From contig NZ_JAUSVK010000001.1 of the NCBI RefSeq assembly GCF_030814655.1, positions 6,703,001-6,767,000 on the forward strand: a stretch of 64,000 nucleotides of DNA. The letters run 5' to 3'. The stretch's first letter is position 1; every line of letters begins with the position of its first letter. Under the pieces are notes generated by a model that was not told the DNA's origin, searched no databases, and saw nothing but the letters and a program-made list of their open reading frames with translations. This document shows positions 33,997 through 43,793 of this stretch, piece by piece. The DNA is from Labrys monachus. GTDB taxonomy: Bacteria; Pseudomonadota; Alphaproteobacteria; Rhizobiales; Labraceae. Both the position numbers and the translations under genes were made by a program.

Positions 33997-36033
33997 TCAG
34001 AACGCCATCGCCAGCCTCAGCCCGTCATAGATGGCGGCGTGGATGTTGCGGGAGGCGACGGCATCGCCGATGCGGAAGAGGCGGAAGGCGCCGCCGGGAT
34101 TGGCGCGCAGCGTCTGCGGCCTGCCTGCCGTCATCGCCGGATAGTCGACGGCACCGAGATTGGACGAGAGCGGCTTCAGGGCGAAATAGAGTTCGTCCAG
34201 CGGCAGCGTGCCGTGCTCGACCACGATCTGCTCGGCCCGCCGCTCGACATGGGTGCGGCCATATTCGTCGAAGAAGCGCGCCACCAGGCCGTTGCCCTCG
34301 CGCGCGACGCTTTCGAGGCGCAGATTGAGCGTCGTGGTCACGCCCGCCTGCGAGAAGGCGCGGAAATAGGCCGGGAAATTGGTGCCGCCGACATCGGGAG
34401 CGAGGCTGCGCTCGGGTGTCACCAGTTCGAGCTTCGCGCCGGTGCCGGCGATGAACTCCGCCGCGGTCATGCCCGGATGGGCGCCGTTGTCGTCATAGAG
34501 CAGCACGGTGCCGGCCGGCTTGGCGGTGCCGGCCAGGATGTCCCAGCTGGTGGTGACGAGGTCCTCGCCGGCGTCGAGGAAGGCGGTGTTGGGCAGGCCT
34601 CCGGTGGCGATGACGACGATGTCGGGCGTCTCGGCCAGGACGTCCGCTTCCTCCGCATAGGTGTTGAAGCGGAAGACCACCCCGTGGCGCTCGCATTCGG
34701 CCATGCGCCAGTCGACGATGCCGCGGATCTCGCTGCGCCGCTTGAGCGCGGCGGTGAGGCGGACCTGGCCGCCGGCTTCGTCGGCCGCCTCGAACACGGT
34801 GACGCGGTGGCCGCGCGCCGCCGCCACCCGCGCCGCTTCCAGCCCGCCCGGGCCGGCGCCGACCACGACGACGTGCCTGGCTTCGGCGGAGCGGGTGTCG
34901 ATGAGGTGCGGGATGGTCGCCTCCCGCCCGGTGGCGGGGTTGTGGATGCAGAGCGCCTCGCCGCCATAGATGGAATCGATGCAGTAGCCCATGCCGACGC
35001 AGGGACGGATCTCGTGCTCGCGGCCCTCGGCGATCTTCCGGCCGATATGGGGATCGGCCATATGGGCGCGCGTCATGCCGACGAGGTCGAGCTTGCCGGA
35101 GGCGACGGCGTGGCGCGCGGTGGCGACGTCCTGGATGCGGGCGGCGTGGAAGGTCGGGATCGCCGTCGCCTGCTTCACCTCGCCGGCGAAGTCCAGATGC
35201 GGCGCCGACCGCGCGCCCATGCCCGGGATGACATGGCTGAGCGCCTCGTCCGAATCGATATGGCCCTTGATGACGTTGATGAAATCGATGAGGCCCGAGC
35301 GCGCGATGCGGCCGGCGATGTCGAGGCCCTCTGTGCGCGAAATGCCGCGGTCCCAGTCCTCGTCGCACACCATGCGGGCGCCGACGATGAAATCCGGGCC
35401 CACGCGCTCGCGCACGGCGCGCATGACCTCGAAGCCGAAGCGCAGGCGGTTGTCGAGCGTGCCGCCATAGGCATCCTCGCGCCGGTTGGTGGCGGGCGAC
35501 CAGAACTGGTCGATGAGGTGGCCGTACATCTCGAATTCGAGACCGTCGAGGCCGGCTTCCTTCACGCGTTCCGCCGCGTCGGCATAGGCGGCGACGATGC
35601 GGGCGATGTCCCAGTCCTCGGCCGCCTTGGGGAAGGCGCGGTGGGCCGGCTCGCGGATCGGGGAGGGCGCGACGATCGGCAGCCAGTTCTCCTTGCCCCA
35701 ATGGGTGCGCCGGCCGAGATGGGTGATCTGGATCATCACGGCGGCACCGTGGCCGTGGACCTCGTCGGCGAGGCGGGCGAGATGGCGGACGACCTCGTCC
35801 TTGTAGAGCAGGATGTTGCCGAAGGCCTGCGGCGAATCGGGGGCCACCACCGCCGAACCGCCGATCATGGTGAGGCCGATGCCGCCCTTCGCCTTCTCCA
35901 CGTGATAGAGCCGGTAGCGGTCCGCCGGCATGCCGTCGACGGTGTAGGCGGGCTCATGCGCCGTCGACATCAGCCGGTTGCGCAGGGTGAGATGCTTCAA
36001 GTGATAGGGCTGGAGCAGCGGATCGGCGGACAT
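33997..36033 (-). CDS. NADH:flavin oxidoreductase, trimethylamine dehydrogenase/dienoyl-CoA reductase type
   Basis: 678 residues. An OYE-like FMN barrel (1-340; 'MIQITHLGRRTHWG' and 'EFEMYGHLIDQFWSP') is followed by the iron-sulfur segment 345-362 and a C-terminal dinucleotide-binding domain ('VVVVGAGPGGLEAARVAAARG', about 388 on). In the 4Fe-4S motif C345, C351 and C362 are present, but the second cysteine position is M348. Relatives oxidatively demethylate amines or N-methylprolines. The ATG at 36033 has GGAAAG at 6 nt and was preferred to 36057. The context of MttB and GcvT-like genes supports a role in N-demethylation. Confidence 0.88.
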   Translation of the reverse strand: MSADPLLQPYHLKHLTLRNRLMSTAHEPAYTVDGMPADRYRLYHVEKAKGGIGLTMIGGSAVVAPDSPQAFGNILLYKDEVVRHLARLADEVHGHGAAVMIQITHLGRRTHWGKENWLPIVAPSPIREPAHRAFPKAAEDWDIARIVAAYADAAERVKEAGLDGLEFEMYGHLIDQFWSPATNRREDAYGGTLDNRLRFGFEVMRAVRERVGPDFIVGARMVCDEDWDRGISRTEGLDIAGRIARSGLIDFINVIKGHIDSDEALSHVIPGMGARSAPHLDFAGEVKQATAIPTFHAARIQDVATARHAVASGKLDLVGMTRAHMADPHIGRKIAEGREHEIRPCVGMGYCIDSIYGGEALCIHNPATGREATIPHLIDTRSAEARHVVVVGAGPGGLEAARVAAARGHRVTVFEAADEAGGQVRLTAALKRRSEIRGIVDWRMAECERHGVVFRFNTYAEEADVLAETPDIVVIATGGLPNTAFLDAGEDLVTTSWDILAGTAKPAGTVLLYDDNGAHPGMTAAEFIAGTGAKLELVTPERSLAPDVGGTNFPAYFRAFSQAGVTTTLNLRLESVAREGNGLVARFFDEYGRTHVERRAEQIVVEHGTLPLDELYFALKPLSSNLGAVDYPAMTAGRPQTLRANPGGAFRLFRIGDAVASRNIHAAIYDGLRLAMAF

Positions 36034-36150
36034 GGATCTTTCCGGATAGACGGACATGCCGTCCGCGGCCGCATCCTAGCGGGGAGGGGCGGCGGGATTT
36101 GTCCGTATGCGGTAAGGACGTCGCATGCGGACAAGGCAGAGGAAATTTAT

Positions 36151-36497
36151 CCCCGGGACCGCCGGCTTCCAGCCTGCTCCTGGAACCTCGACGCTTCGGA
36201 AGATGCAGGCTGGAAGCCCATATGCGCTAACATAACGGAAATACCCGCCTTCTCCCGGTTCGGGACACCGCATTTCCTTTGGAAATGCTTGGGGTCCCGG
36301 CAGGGGGATGAGGGTCTAAACTTCAACGCAGATGGCTCAATAGTCGCGCTGTAATTGCAGAAGTCCAGACCCTCATCCGGCGCTTCGCGCCACCCCCAGC
36401 ATTTCCGCAGGAAATGCGAAGTCCCGCATGGGAGAAGGAAAATCGCGCTATTGTCGGCAAAGTTAGCGCATATGGGCTGGAAGCCTGCGGTCCCAGG
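36151..36497. repeat. Family B REP-like hairpin, copy 5, interrupted by element D2
   Basis: Left arm 'CCCGGGACCGCCGGCTTCC' and loop 'GGAACCTCGACGCTTCGGAA', then a right arm interrupted after 'GCAGGCTGGAAGCC' by D2 and resuming with 'GGCTGGAAGCCTGCGGTCCC'. Together with D2 it occupies most of the 468-bp gap between two minus-strand genes; nothing else is visible in that gap. Confidence 0.88.
36219..36474. mobile_element. MITE-like element D2 (full-length, 256 bp)
   Basis: Perfect 13-bp terminal inverted repeats CATATGCGCTAAC (36219-36231) and GTTAGCGCATATG (36462-36474). Flanked by a perfect 11-bp direct repeat GGCTGGAAGCC (36208-36218 and 36475-36485). Inside are two small hairpins of the form GCATTTCC-N3-GGAAATGC and a longer inverted pair, 'ATGAGGGTCTAAAC' against 'CCAGACCCTCATCC'. 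It encodes no transposase and is presumably mobilised in trans. Confidence 0.88.
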
Positions 36498-36501
36498 GGC
36501 G

Positions 36502-39144
36502 TCATTCCTGGTTGAGCAGGCGTTCCAGATAGTCGGTCTCCGGCTTGGGGCGGTTGGGATCGGCAAGGCGGCGGCGCAATTCCTCGATCACGCGCTCGGC
36601 GCGCTGGGCCGGGGTCTCGCCCTTGCCGGGGATCTTGGGCCCGTCCATGCCGTCGACGGAATTGTCGTATTGGCGCCCGAGAGGATCTCGTCCGTTGCGG
36701 CCGCCCTGTCCCGGCTGCTGCCCCTGTCCCTGCCCCCTGGCCTTGCCCTGGGCCTGCGCCAGCTGCTGGGCGAGGCCCTTCGCCGCCTTGCGCAGGGCTT
36801 CGATGGCCTTGCCCTGCGAATCGACGGCGCCGTCGCCGTCGCCCTGGTCGAGCTGGCCTTCGGCGTTGCGCATGGCCTTTCCGGCCTGGCCGAGCTCGCC
36901 GGGCGCGTCCGCGCCGCTGTCGCGCAGGCTCTTCTGCATCTGCTCGAGCTGCTCGCGCAAGGCCTGCTGCTGCTGGCGCAATGCGCCGGGCGAGGGCTCG
37001 CCGCTCCCCGGCGCACCATCGCCGGGAGAAGGAGTTCCGTTCTCGCCCTGCTGGTCATTGCCCTGCGGACCGCCGCCTCCCGGCTGCCCGTCGCCCGGCT
37101 GGTCCGGGCTGCCGTCCTGCGGGTCGGAGCCGCCCTGCCCGTCAGGCGAGGGAGGCTGGTTCTGGCGGTAGGTCTGGTCGCGCAGGCGCTGCTGGCGCAG
37201 GATCATCTTGTTCATGTCGTTCAGCGACTGCTGCATCTGCCGGGTAGCGGGATCCTGCTGCGCCGTGCCCTGATCGGGGTTCTGGAGGTTGTTCAGGATG
37301 TCGTCGAGCTGCGACAACAGCTTGCTCGCGTCGTCCTTGTTGCCGCTCTTGGCCGAATTCTCGAGCTGGTCGAGCAGTTTTGAGAGTTCTTCGGGCGTGA
37401 TCGTGCGCGTGTTCTTCGACTGTCCGGCCTGGCCGTGCTTCAGCGCCTGCGCCTGGCGCTTGGCATAGTCCTGCAGGAAATTGTTGAGCGCCTGGCGCAA
37501 TTCCTGCGTGAGCCGGGCGATCTCCTCGGGAGAGGCGCCGCGTTCCAGAGCCTTGCGGAGATTCTCCCGGGCGGCCTTGAGCTGCCGCTCGGCCTGCGAG
37601 CCGGAGCCTTCCTCGATGGCGTTGGCGATCTGCCAGAGATAGTCGGCGGCGTCGCGCAGGTCGTTGTCGGAGGTGGAGTTGTCGAGGCGGTCCCATGCCG
37701 TGCGCAGCCCGAGATAGACGCCCTTGTCCGGCGTGAAATCCTCGGGCGCGATCATCAGGGCGCCGAGGGCATATTTGACCTCGTCGGCCCGGTTGGCGTC
37801 GAGGGCGAGATCGAGGCGCTGCTCGATCAGCGCCCGCGCCAGCGGATTGGTGAAGCTGCGCTGGGGCAGGGTGACGTCCTGGGGATCGCTGTGTCCCTCA
37901 TTGCCGGCGTCGTCGCGGGCGACCAGCGTCATCCGCACCCTGGCGCCCGCCAGCGGATCGGCGGCGAGGTCGCGCGTCACCGTCACGGTGCCGCTGCGGG
38001 CGTGGGAGGCCGGCGGAGCGAGGGGGATCTTCGGCACGCCGTAGAGAGGACGCGCCTCGCCCGACGCCTCGGCGGGGGCCAGCGTTCCTCGGGCCTCGAC
38101 GCTGGTGGCGCCGTAGTCGTCCTCGACCTTGTAGGACAGCGTCAGGATGCCATGGCTGTCCGCCGACACCGGCCCGGCGAAGGCGATCACCGGCGGACGG
38201 TCGGGAACGATGGTGAAGGGGAAGGCGGCGGCCACGCCGCCGGCGCCCCGCACGGTGACGGTGGCATCGCCCGCCAGGACGAGCCGCCTCTCCACGACGC
38301 CTGCCCCCGGGGCCTCGCCGGACGGGCCTTCCTTGACGTTGCCGCTCGCCTCGATCCTGGCGCTGTCGTCGCCGGCGAAGCGGATGACGAGGACCGAATT
38401 CTGCGGCACGGCGGTCGGGACCGACCGGTTGGCCTCGCCGAGCACGATGGGCGGGCGCCGCGTATAGGCGGGAGGCGTGACCCAGGCATCCAGCCGGGTG
38501 CCGGCCTGTTCGTCGGCCGGCGCGCCGAACAGGAGAGCCTGGATGTCGAAGCCCGGCGCCTGGAAGGCGGCGGCGAGCCGCGGCAGCCGCTCCGCACCGG
38601 CATAGAAGAAGGCGACGACGAGGACGAGGATCGCGCCGGCACGCAGGCCGTAGCGATCGAGCGCCGGCAGGCCGGGGGAGGGCACGCCGAGCCGGATGTT
38701 GCGGCTCGCCTCCAGGGCGAGGCGCTGATGGCGCTGCCACAACGCCTCGGCCAGCGGGTCGCCGCCGCCGCGCACGAGCCGGTCGTGCCGCGTCGTGGCC
38801 GGGCGGTGGGGCCGGCCGCTGGCCCTGTCGATGCGGGCGAGCGCTTCCTCGCGCCCCGGCGCGCGCACCGCGCGCAGACGCCAGAGCGCCGCGACGAGGC
38901 CGGCGAGGAACAAAAGCGACAGCCCGAGCCGCGGCAGGCCCGTGACCAGCGTGAACAGATCGAACCAGCTCGCCGCGACGAAGAGGACGACGATGCCGAG
39001 CGGCACGGCCAGAACGGGCCAGAGGCGCTCCCAGAACAGGCCGAGCCTCGCCCGCAGGATCAGGGCGTCGAACGCCTTCGCGTCGGAGGCAGCGTCGGTG
39101 TCCCGCCCCGCTTCCGGCCGCTTCGCTGCGTCGTGATCCATCAT
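36502..39144 (-). CDS. TIGR02302/DUF4175 family membrane protein
   Basis: About 880 residues. Two N-terminal membrane helices (about 35-80) and a third (about 170-190) are followed by a beta-rich region with 'AWVTPPAYTRRPPIVLGEAN' and 'KVEDDYGATSVEARGTL'. The long C-terminal part is low-complexity, Gln/Gly/Pro-rich and probably coiled-coil or disordered (about 480-870). The family is alphaproteobacterial and uncharacterised. The start is one of two adjacent ATGs (39144 or 39141). The stop lies 5 bp from a family B repeat. Confidence 0.85.
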   Translation of the reverse strand: MMDHDAAKRPEAGRDTDAASDAKAFDALILRARLGLFWERLWPVLAVPLGIVVLFVAASWFDLFTLVTGLPRLGLSLLFLAGLVAALWRLRAVRAPGREEALARIDRASGRPHRPATTRHDRLVRGGGDPLAEALWQRHQRLALEASRNIRLGVPSPGLPALDRYGLRAGAILVLVVAFFYAGAERLPRLAAAFQAPGFDIQALLFGAPADEQAGTRLDAWVTPPAYTRRPPIVLGEANRSVPTAVPQNSVLVIRFAGDDSARIEASGNVKEGPSGEAPGAGVVERRLVLAGDATVTVRGAGGVAAAFPFTIVPDRPPVIAFAGPVSADSHGILTLSYKVEDDYGATSVEARGTLAPAEASGEARPLYGVPKIPLAPPASHARSGTVTVTRDLAADPLAGARVRMTLVARDDAGNEGHSDPQDVTLPQRSFTNPLARALIEQRLDLALDANRADEVKYALGALMIAPEDFTPDKGVYLGLRTAWDRLDNSTSDNDLRDAADYLWQIANAIEEGSGSQAERQLKAARENLRKALERGASPEEIARLTQELRQALNNFLQDYAKRQAQALKHGQAGQSKNTRTITPEELSKLLDQLENSAKSGNKDDASKLLSQLDDILNNLQNPDQGTAQQDPATRQMQQSLNDMNKMILRQQRLRDQTYRQNQPPSPDGQGGSDPQDGSPDQPGDGQPGGGGPQGNDQQGENGTPSPGDGAPGSGEPSPGALRQQQQALREQLEQMQKSLRDSGADAPGELGQAGKAMRNAEGQLDQGDGDGAVDSQGKAIEALRKAAKGLAQQLAQAQGKARGQGQGQQPGQGGRNGRDPLGRQYDNSVDGMDGPKIPGKGETPAQRAERVIEELRRRLADPNRPKPETDYLERLLNQE

Positions 39145-39317
39145 GCCGCGGTTCCGAACCAATCGAGCTTCCCAATCTAGGCGTTCCCCGGGAATGACGC
39201 CAGCCTCGAGGCATCATAAGCACCGGCATGGCGAATCCATGTCGGATCGGCGCGGGGTCTTATGCGCATGCCGCGCGATGCCTTAGAAGAAACGATCGAA
39301 TCGGAGCGGGCGCGGCG

Positions 39318-40778
39318 ATGGCGGCGAAGATCCTCATGATCCAGGGCACGGGCTCGGACGTCGGCAAGTCGCTCGTCGTCGCGGGGCTCTGCCGCATCTT
39401 CACCGATCTCGGGCTCAGGGTTCGCCCGTTCAAGCCGCAGAACATGTCGAACAACGCGGCGGTCACCCCCGACGGCGGCGAGATCGGCCGCGCGCAGGCG
39501 CTGCAGGCGCGGGCAGCACGGGTGCCGCCCAGCGTCCACATGAACCCCGTCCTGCTGAAGCCGCAATCGGAGACCGGCGCCCAGATCATCGTGCAGGGCC
39601 GCATGCGGGGCTCGGCCCGCGCCCGCGACTACCAGGCGCTCAAGGCCGGGCTGATGGACGACGTGCTCGCGAGCTTCGCCCATCTGCGCGCCGAGGCCGA
39701 CCTCGTCATCGCCGAGGGGGCTGGCTCGGCCTCCGAGGTCAACCTTCGCGCCAACGACATCGCCAATATGGGATTCGCCCAGGCGGTGCAGGCGCCGGTG
39801 GTGCTCGTCGGCGACATCGACCGGGGCGGCGTCGTCGCTCAGATCCTCGGCACCAAGGCCGCGATCGACCCGGCGGACGCGGCGCTGATCAGGGGCTTCA
39901 TCGTCAACCGCATGCGGGGGGATCCCGCCTTGTTCGCCGACGGCATGCGCTTCATCGCCGAGCGCAGCGGCTGGCCCGCCCTCGGCCTGGTGCCGCATTT
40001 CGCCGATGCCGCCAGGCTGCCGGCGGAGGACGCGCTGGCGCTCGCCGCCTATGGCGGGCGCAAGGACGGGGCGAAGGTCACCGTCGCCGTGCCGATGATG
40101 CCCCGCATCTCGAATTTCGACGATCTCGATCCGCTGGCGCAGGAGGACGAGGTCGAACTTGTCATGGTGCGTCCGGGCGCGGCGATCCCGGTCGCCGACC
40201 TCGTGATCCTGCCGGGTTCCAAGGCGACCATTGCCGACCTGCAATTCCTGCGCGGCCAGGGATGGGACATCGATATCGCCGCCCATGTGCGCCGCGGCGG
40301 GCGCTTGCTCGGCCTTTGCGGCGGCTACCAGATGCTCGGCACGCGGATCGAGGATCCCGACGGCATCGAAGGCCCGCCCGGCGCGGTGCCGGGGCTCGGC
40401 CTGCTCGACGTGGCGACGCGGCTGACCGGCGACAAGCGCCTCCTTGCGGTGCGGGGCTGCACGGTCGCGGACGGGGTGCCCTTCTCGGGCTACGAGATGC
40501 ATGTCGGCGTCACCGAGGGGCCGGCGACGGCTCGGGCGGCGCTGCGGCTGGCGGACGGATCGCCCGACGGGGCCTGTTCGCCGGACGGGCGGGTGACGGG
40601 CTGCTATGTGCACGGGCTCTTCGCCGACGACCGCCAGCGCGCGGCCTGGCTCGCCCGCCTCGGCGCGGCGGGCGGGACGATTCAGTACGAGGCGGTGGTC
40701 GAGGAGACGCTCGACGCCTTCGCCGCCCATCTCGCCGCCCATCTCGACATGGCGGCGCTGAAGGCGATCTGCCTGTAA
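39318..40778 (+). CDS. cobQ: Cobyric acid synthase
   Basis: 486 residues. An N-terminal DTBS-like ATPase ('[22 protein letters not shown]', '[12 protein letters not shown]', '[14 protein letters not shown]') is followed by a glutamine amidotransferase domain with the nucleophilic Cys in '[12 protein letters not shown]' and the His in '[10 protein letters not shown]'. It amidates adenosylcobyrinic a,c-diamide at four side chains in cobalamin synthesis. The ATG at 39318 matches the family start. It converges on cbiB/cobD. Cobalamin supply is relevant to the MttB-type methyltransferases, if these use a corrinoid partner. Confidence 0.96.
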   Translation: MAAKILMIQGTGSDVGKSLVVAGLCRIFTDLGLRVRPFKPQNMSNNAAVTPDGGEIGRAQALQARAARVPPSVHMNPVLLKPQSETGAQIIVQGRMRGSARARDYQALKAGLMDDVLASFAHLRAEADLVIAEGAGSASEVNLRANDIANMGFAQAVQAPVVLVGDIDRGGVVAQILGTKAAIDPADAALIRGFIVNRMRGDPALFADGMRFIAERSGWPALGLVPHFADAARLPAEDALALAAYGGRKDGAKVTVAVPMMPRISNFDDLDPLAQEDEVELVMVRPGAAIPVADLVILPGSKATIADLQFLRGQGWDIDIAAHVRRGGRLLGLCGGYQMLGTRIEDPDGIEGPPGAVPGLGLLDVATRLTGDKRLLAVRGCTVADGVPFSGYEMHVGVTEGPATARAALRLADGSPDGACSPDGRVTGCYVHGLFADDRQRAAWLARLGAAGGTIQYEAVVEETLDAFAAHLAAHLDMAALKAICL

Positions 40779-40804
40779 GGCGGTTCGGCGCGCTTTCGCC
40801 CGCC

Positions 40805-41791
40805 TCAATGATATCTGGCGAACACCAGATAGAAGGCCATGAGCCCGATCACGCCCGACAGGATCACGCAGGCGGTGCGGAACAGGCCGAGCGCCCGGCG
40901 GATGTCGGCGACGCCGGCTTCGGCCCGGCCATCGCCCATATAGGCGTCCTCGACCAGCGTCTCGCCATAGATGCGGGGCCCGGCGAGCTTCAGTTCGAGC
41001 GCGCCGGCCATCGCGGCCTCCGGCCAGCCGGCGTTGGGGGAGCGGTGCTTGCCGGCGTCGCGCCGCACCGTCATCCAGGCGGCGCGCGCGCTCATGGAAC
41101 GGGTGACGAAGGCGGCGGCGGTGAGGACGAGCGCGGTCAGCCGCGCCGGGGGCAGGTTGAGCCAGTCGTCGAGGCGCGCCGCGGCCCAGCCATAGGCCTC
41201 GTGGCGCGGCGTGCGGTGGCCGATCATCGAATCGGCGGTGTTGACCATCTTGTAGACGGCGATGCCGGGCAGGCCGAACAGCGCGTACCAGAACACCGGC
41301 GCCACCACGCCGTCGGAGAAGTTCTCGGCGAGGCTCTCGATGGCGGCGCGGCACACGCCGGGCTCGTCCAGCGTCTCGGGATTGCGGCCGACGATCATCG
41401 AGACGGCACGGCGGCCGGCGCCGAGCCCGCCGGCCTCCAGGCCGTGGGCGACGTCGCTGACATGGTCGGCGAGGCTGCGCGAGGCGATGAGGGAGGAGGC
41501 GACCAGCCCGAGCGGCAGGAAGCCGTAGGGCAGAGCGAGGCAGATCCGTTGCACGAGATAGCCGCTCGCCGCGGCGACGAGCACGCAGAAGGCGGTGGAG
41601 AGGATGCCGGCCCAGCGCCGGGTCGAATAGGCGTCCTCGTTCCAGTTGAGGCGGCGATCCAGCAGGCCGATCAGCAGGCCCATCCAGATCACGGGATGGC
41701 CGATGCGCGCATAGACGGCCCGCGGATAGCCGAAGATCATTTCGAAGGCCCAGGCAACGGCGAGGCTGAGAAACTTGGAAAGCAAATCCAT
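40805..41791 (-). CDS. cbiB: Adenosylcobinamide-phosphate synthase
   Basis: 328 residues, an integral membrane protein (called CobD in the aerobic nomenclature). Markers are 'GYPRAVYARIGHPVIWMGLLI', 'SLAENFSDGVVAPVFWYALFGLPG' and 'SPNAGWPEAAMAGALE'. It attaches the aminopropanol arm to cobyric acid, the step after CobQ. It converges on cobQ with 26 bp between stops. Confidence 0.95.
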   Translation of the reverse strand: MDLLSKFLSLAVAWAFEMIFGYPRAVYARIGHPVIWMGLLIGLLDRRLNWNEDAYSTRRWAGILSTAFCVLVAAASGYLVQRICLALPYGFLPLGLVASSLIASRSLADHVSDVAHGLEAGGLGAGRRAVSMIVGRNPETLDEPGVCRAAIESLAENFSDGVVAPVFWYALFGLPGIAVYKMVNTADSMIGHRTPRHEAYGWAAARLDDWLNLPPARLTALVLTAAAFVTRSMSARAAWMTVRRDAGKHRSPNAGWPEAAMAGALELKLAGPRIYGETLVEDAYMGDGRAEAGVADIRRALGLFRTACVILSGVIGLMAFYLVFARYH

Positions 41792-41896
41792 AGGCGGAAC
41801 AATGACCGATTTCGTCGCTCCCGGGCCCTGCCGAGCCGCGGGGCCGCTTGACAGGCATGAGGCACCGCCACTAAATGGCGTCGCTTCCGGGCAGCC

Positions 41897-41972
41897 GGGG
41901 CTGTAGCTCAGTTGGGAGAGCGCTGCAATCGCACTGCAGAGGTCGTGAGTTCGAATCTCATCAGCTCCACCA
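41897..41972 (+). tRNA. tRNA-Ala (anticodon CGC)
   Basis: A 76-nt cloverleaf with genome-encoded CCA. Acceptor arms GGGGCTG (41897-41903) and CAGCTCC pair with one G-T. D arm GCTC/GAGC. Anticodon stem CTGCA/TGCAG encloses loop ATCGCAC with anticodon CGC. The T arm GTGAG/CTCAT encloses TTCGAAT. It reads GCG alanine codons, which are abundant in this GC-rich genome. No flanking direct repeat of its 3' end is seen, so there is no evidence of integration here. Confidence 0.95.
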
Positions 41973-42275
41973 TCTCAGGGATTTTCCTCGAGGTGACATT
42001 GCCGGTCCAATCACCCAGATGCCATTCGGGTTCCGCGTCTATCGGCGATGTGGTTTATGATGGGTAAACGGTGCCGGCCTCGTCCGGTGAAGGCCGTCCG
42101 AAACATCCCCGCCAGCCGCATCGCGAGAGGTTCCCGGCCGGCGCCGCGCTGCCTTGCGCGCCGGGGAGCGGCATGCAAGACATAGGCGCTCCACCGGGGC
42201 CGTGAGCCGACTGCAGGTCGGCAGAAGCGTCCGAAACAAGACTCGACGGCGAAGCCCGCGAGCAGGGATGAAACC
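41973..42275. other. Intergenic region between tRNA-Ala and the MFS exporter gene
   Basis: 303 bp without a supported gene. No hairpin family A-D copy and no clear promoter consensus is seen. 'GCAGGGATGAAACC' just before the MFS start serves as its ribosome-binding region. Confidence 0.6.
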
Positions 42276-43688
42276 ATGCCTTCCAAGCCGGCGAGCAGCC
42301 AGGTCATCGCGCTTCTCGTCGCCGGCGCCTATTTCATGGAGATGCTGGACGGGACGGTTGTCGTCAGTGCCCTGCCGCAGATGGCCGATTCGTTCGGCGT
42401 GCACCCGGTCGACCTCAATATCGGCGTCTCCGCCTACATCCTCACCCTGGCGGTGCTGATTCCGGCGAGCGGCTGGGTGTCGGAGAAATACGGGCCCCGC
42501 GCCGTGTTCGGCAGCGCCATCGTCGTCTTCACGCTGGCCTCGATCCTCTGCGGCCTGAGCGCCGACCTGTGGACCTTCACCGCCGCCCGCGTGCTGCAGG
42601 GCGTCGGCGGGGCGATGATGGTGCCGGTCGGCCGGCTCATCGTGCTGCGCAACACCGCCAAGACCGACCTGATGCGGGCGATCGCCACCATCACCTGGCC
42701 CGGTCTCGCCGCGCCGGTGCTCGGGCCGCCGGTCGGCGGCTTCCTCGCCACCTATGCGTCGTGGCACTGGATCTTCTTCCTCAACGTGCCGCTCGGCATC
42801 GTCGGCTTCGTCCTGACCCTGCGCCTCATCCCCAAGGGCAGCGGCGACGGCGCCAAGCCGTTCGACGTGCCGGGCTTCATGCTGACGGGAGCCGCCTGCT
42901 TCGGCGTCATGTACGGGCTTGATCTCGTCAGCCGGCAGGACAGTTCCCTGCCGCTGGCCGGGCTCGCCCTCGCCGCCAGCCTCGCCCTCGGCATCGCTGC
43001 CGTGCGCCATGCCCGGCGGAGCGCCCATCCCCTCGTCGACTTCTGGGCCATGCGCATCCGCAGCTTCGCGGTGACGGTGTGGGGCGGCTCGCTGTTCCGC
43101 GTCGCCATCGGCACGGTGCCGTTCCTGCTGCCGCTGATGTTCCAGCTCGGTTTCGGGCTCGACGCGTTCCAGGCCGGCCTCCTCGTGCTGGCGGTGTTCG
43201 CCGGCAACATCGTCATGAAGCCGTTCACCTCGGCGGTGCTGCGCCGGGTCAGCTTCCGGGGCGTCCTGCTCGGCAACGGCCTCCTCAACGCCGCGGTGAT
43301 CTTCGGCTGCGCCCTGCTGACGCCGGCGACGCCGACGCCGGTCATCTGCGCCCTGCTCTTCGTCAGCGGCCTGACGCGCTCGATGCAGTTCACGGCGCTG
43401 AACACCATCGCCTTCGCGGATGTACCGGAGGCGCGGATGAACGGCGCCAACACGCTCTTCAACGTGGCACAGCAGATGTCGATGGGCCTGGGCATCGGCG
43501 TCGGTGCCGTCGCCCTGCGGATGGCCGAGGTCTTCAACCCGGGAACGGCGGCGGCCGTGCCCCTCGTCGACTTCCACATCGCCTTCGTCGCGGTCGGCTT
43601 CATCGCCCTGTTCGCCGTAGCCGACGTCGTCGGCCTGGAGGCCGATGCCGGCGACGAGATCCGGCTGCGCCGCGCGGCCGGCCGGTAG
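42276..43688 (+). CDS. MFS multidrug exporter (DHA2/EmrB-QacA type)
   Basis: 470 residues with fourteen predicted membrane helices. 'FMEMLDGTVVVSALPQMADSFG' carries the conserved Asp of helix 1, and 'GPRAVFGSAIVVFTLASILCG' and 'RVLQGVGGAMMVPVGRLIVL' follow. These are the DHA2 family motifs. It is a proton-driven exporter of drugs or other small molecules; the substrate is unknown. No regulator is adjacent. Confidence 0.9.
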   Translation: MPSKPASSQVIALLVAGAYFMEMLDGTVVVSALPQMADSFGVHPVDLNIGVSAYILTLAVLIPASGWVSEKYGPRAVFGSAIVVFTLASILCGLSADLWTFTAARVLQGVGGAMMVPVGRLIVLRNTAKTDLMRAIATITWPGLAAPVLGPPVGGFLATYASWHWIFFLNVPLGIVGFVLTLRLIPKGSGDGAKPFDVPGFMLTGAACFGVMYGLDLVSRQDSSLPLAGLALAASLALGIAAVRHARRSAHPLVDFWAMRIRSFAVTVWGGSLFRVAIGTVPFLLPLMFQLGFGLDAFQAGLLVLAVFAGNIVMKPFTSAVLRRVSFRGVLLGNGLLNAAVIFGCALLTPATPTPVICALLFVSGLTRSMQFTALNTIAFADVPEARMNGANTLFNVAQQMSMGLGIGVGAVALRMAEVFNPGTAAAVPLVDFHIAFVAVGFIALFAVADVVGLEADAGDEIRLRRAAGR

Positions 43689-43793
43689 GGGACAGGGCCG
43701 CGGCGTTTTCGCGCGGCACCGGCCTTGCGCTTCGTTTGAGCGATAATCGCCTCGATTGCCCAAAATCTCGCCGAATTTCCTGCCGTTCGGGCC

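Noticed and set aside
36058-36500. A CRISPR-like array, suggested by repeated short palindromes
   Set aside because: Repeats are inverted rather than direct, spacing is irregular and no cas genes are present. The structure is explained by one B repeat with a D insertion.
41897-42275. Integration site of a mobile island at the tRNA-Ala 3' end
   Set aside because: No integrase gene and no second copy of the tRNA 3' end is seen; the downstream genes match the composition of their surroundings.
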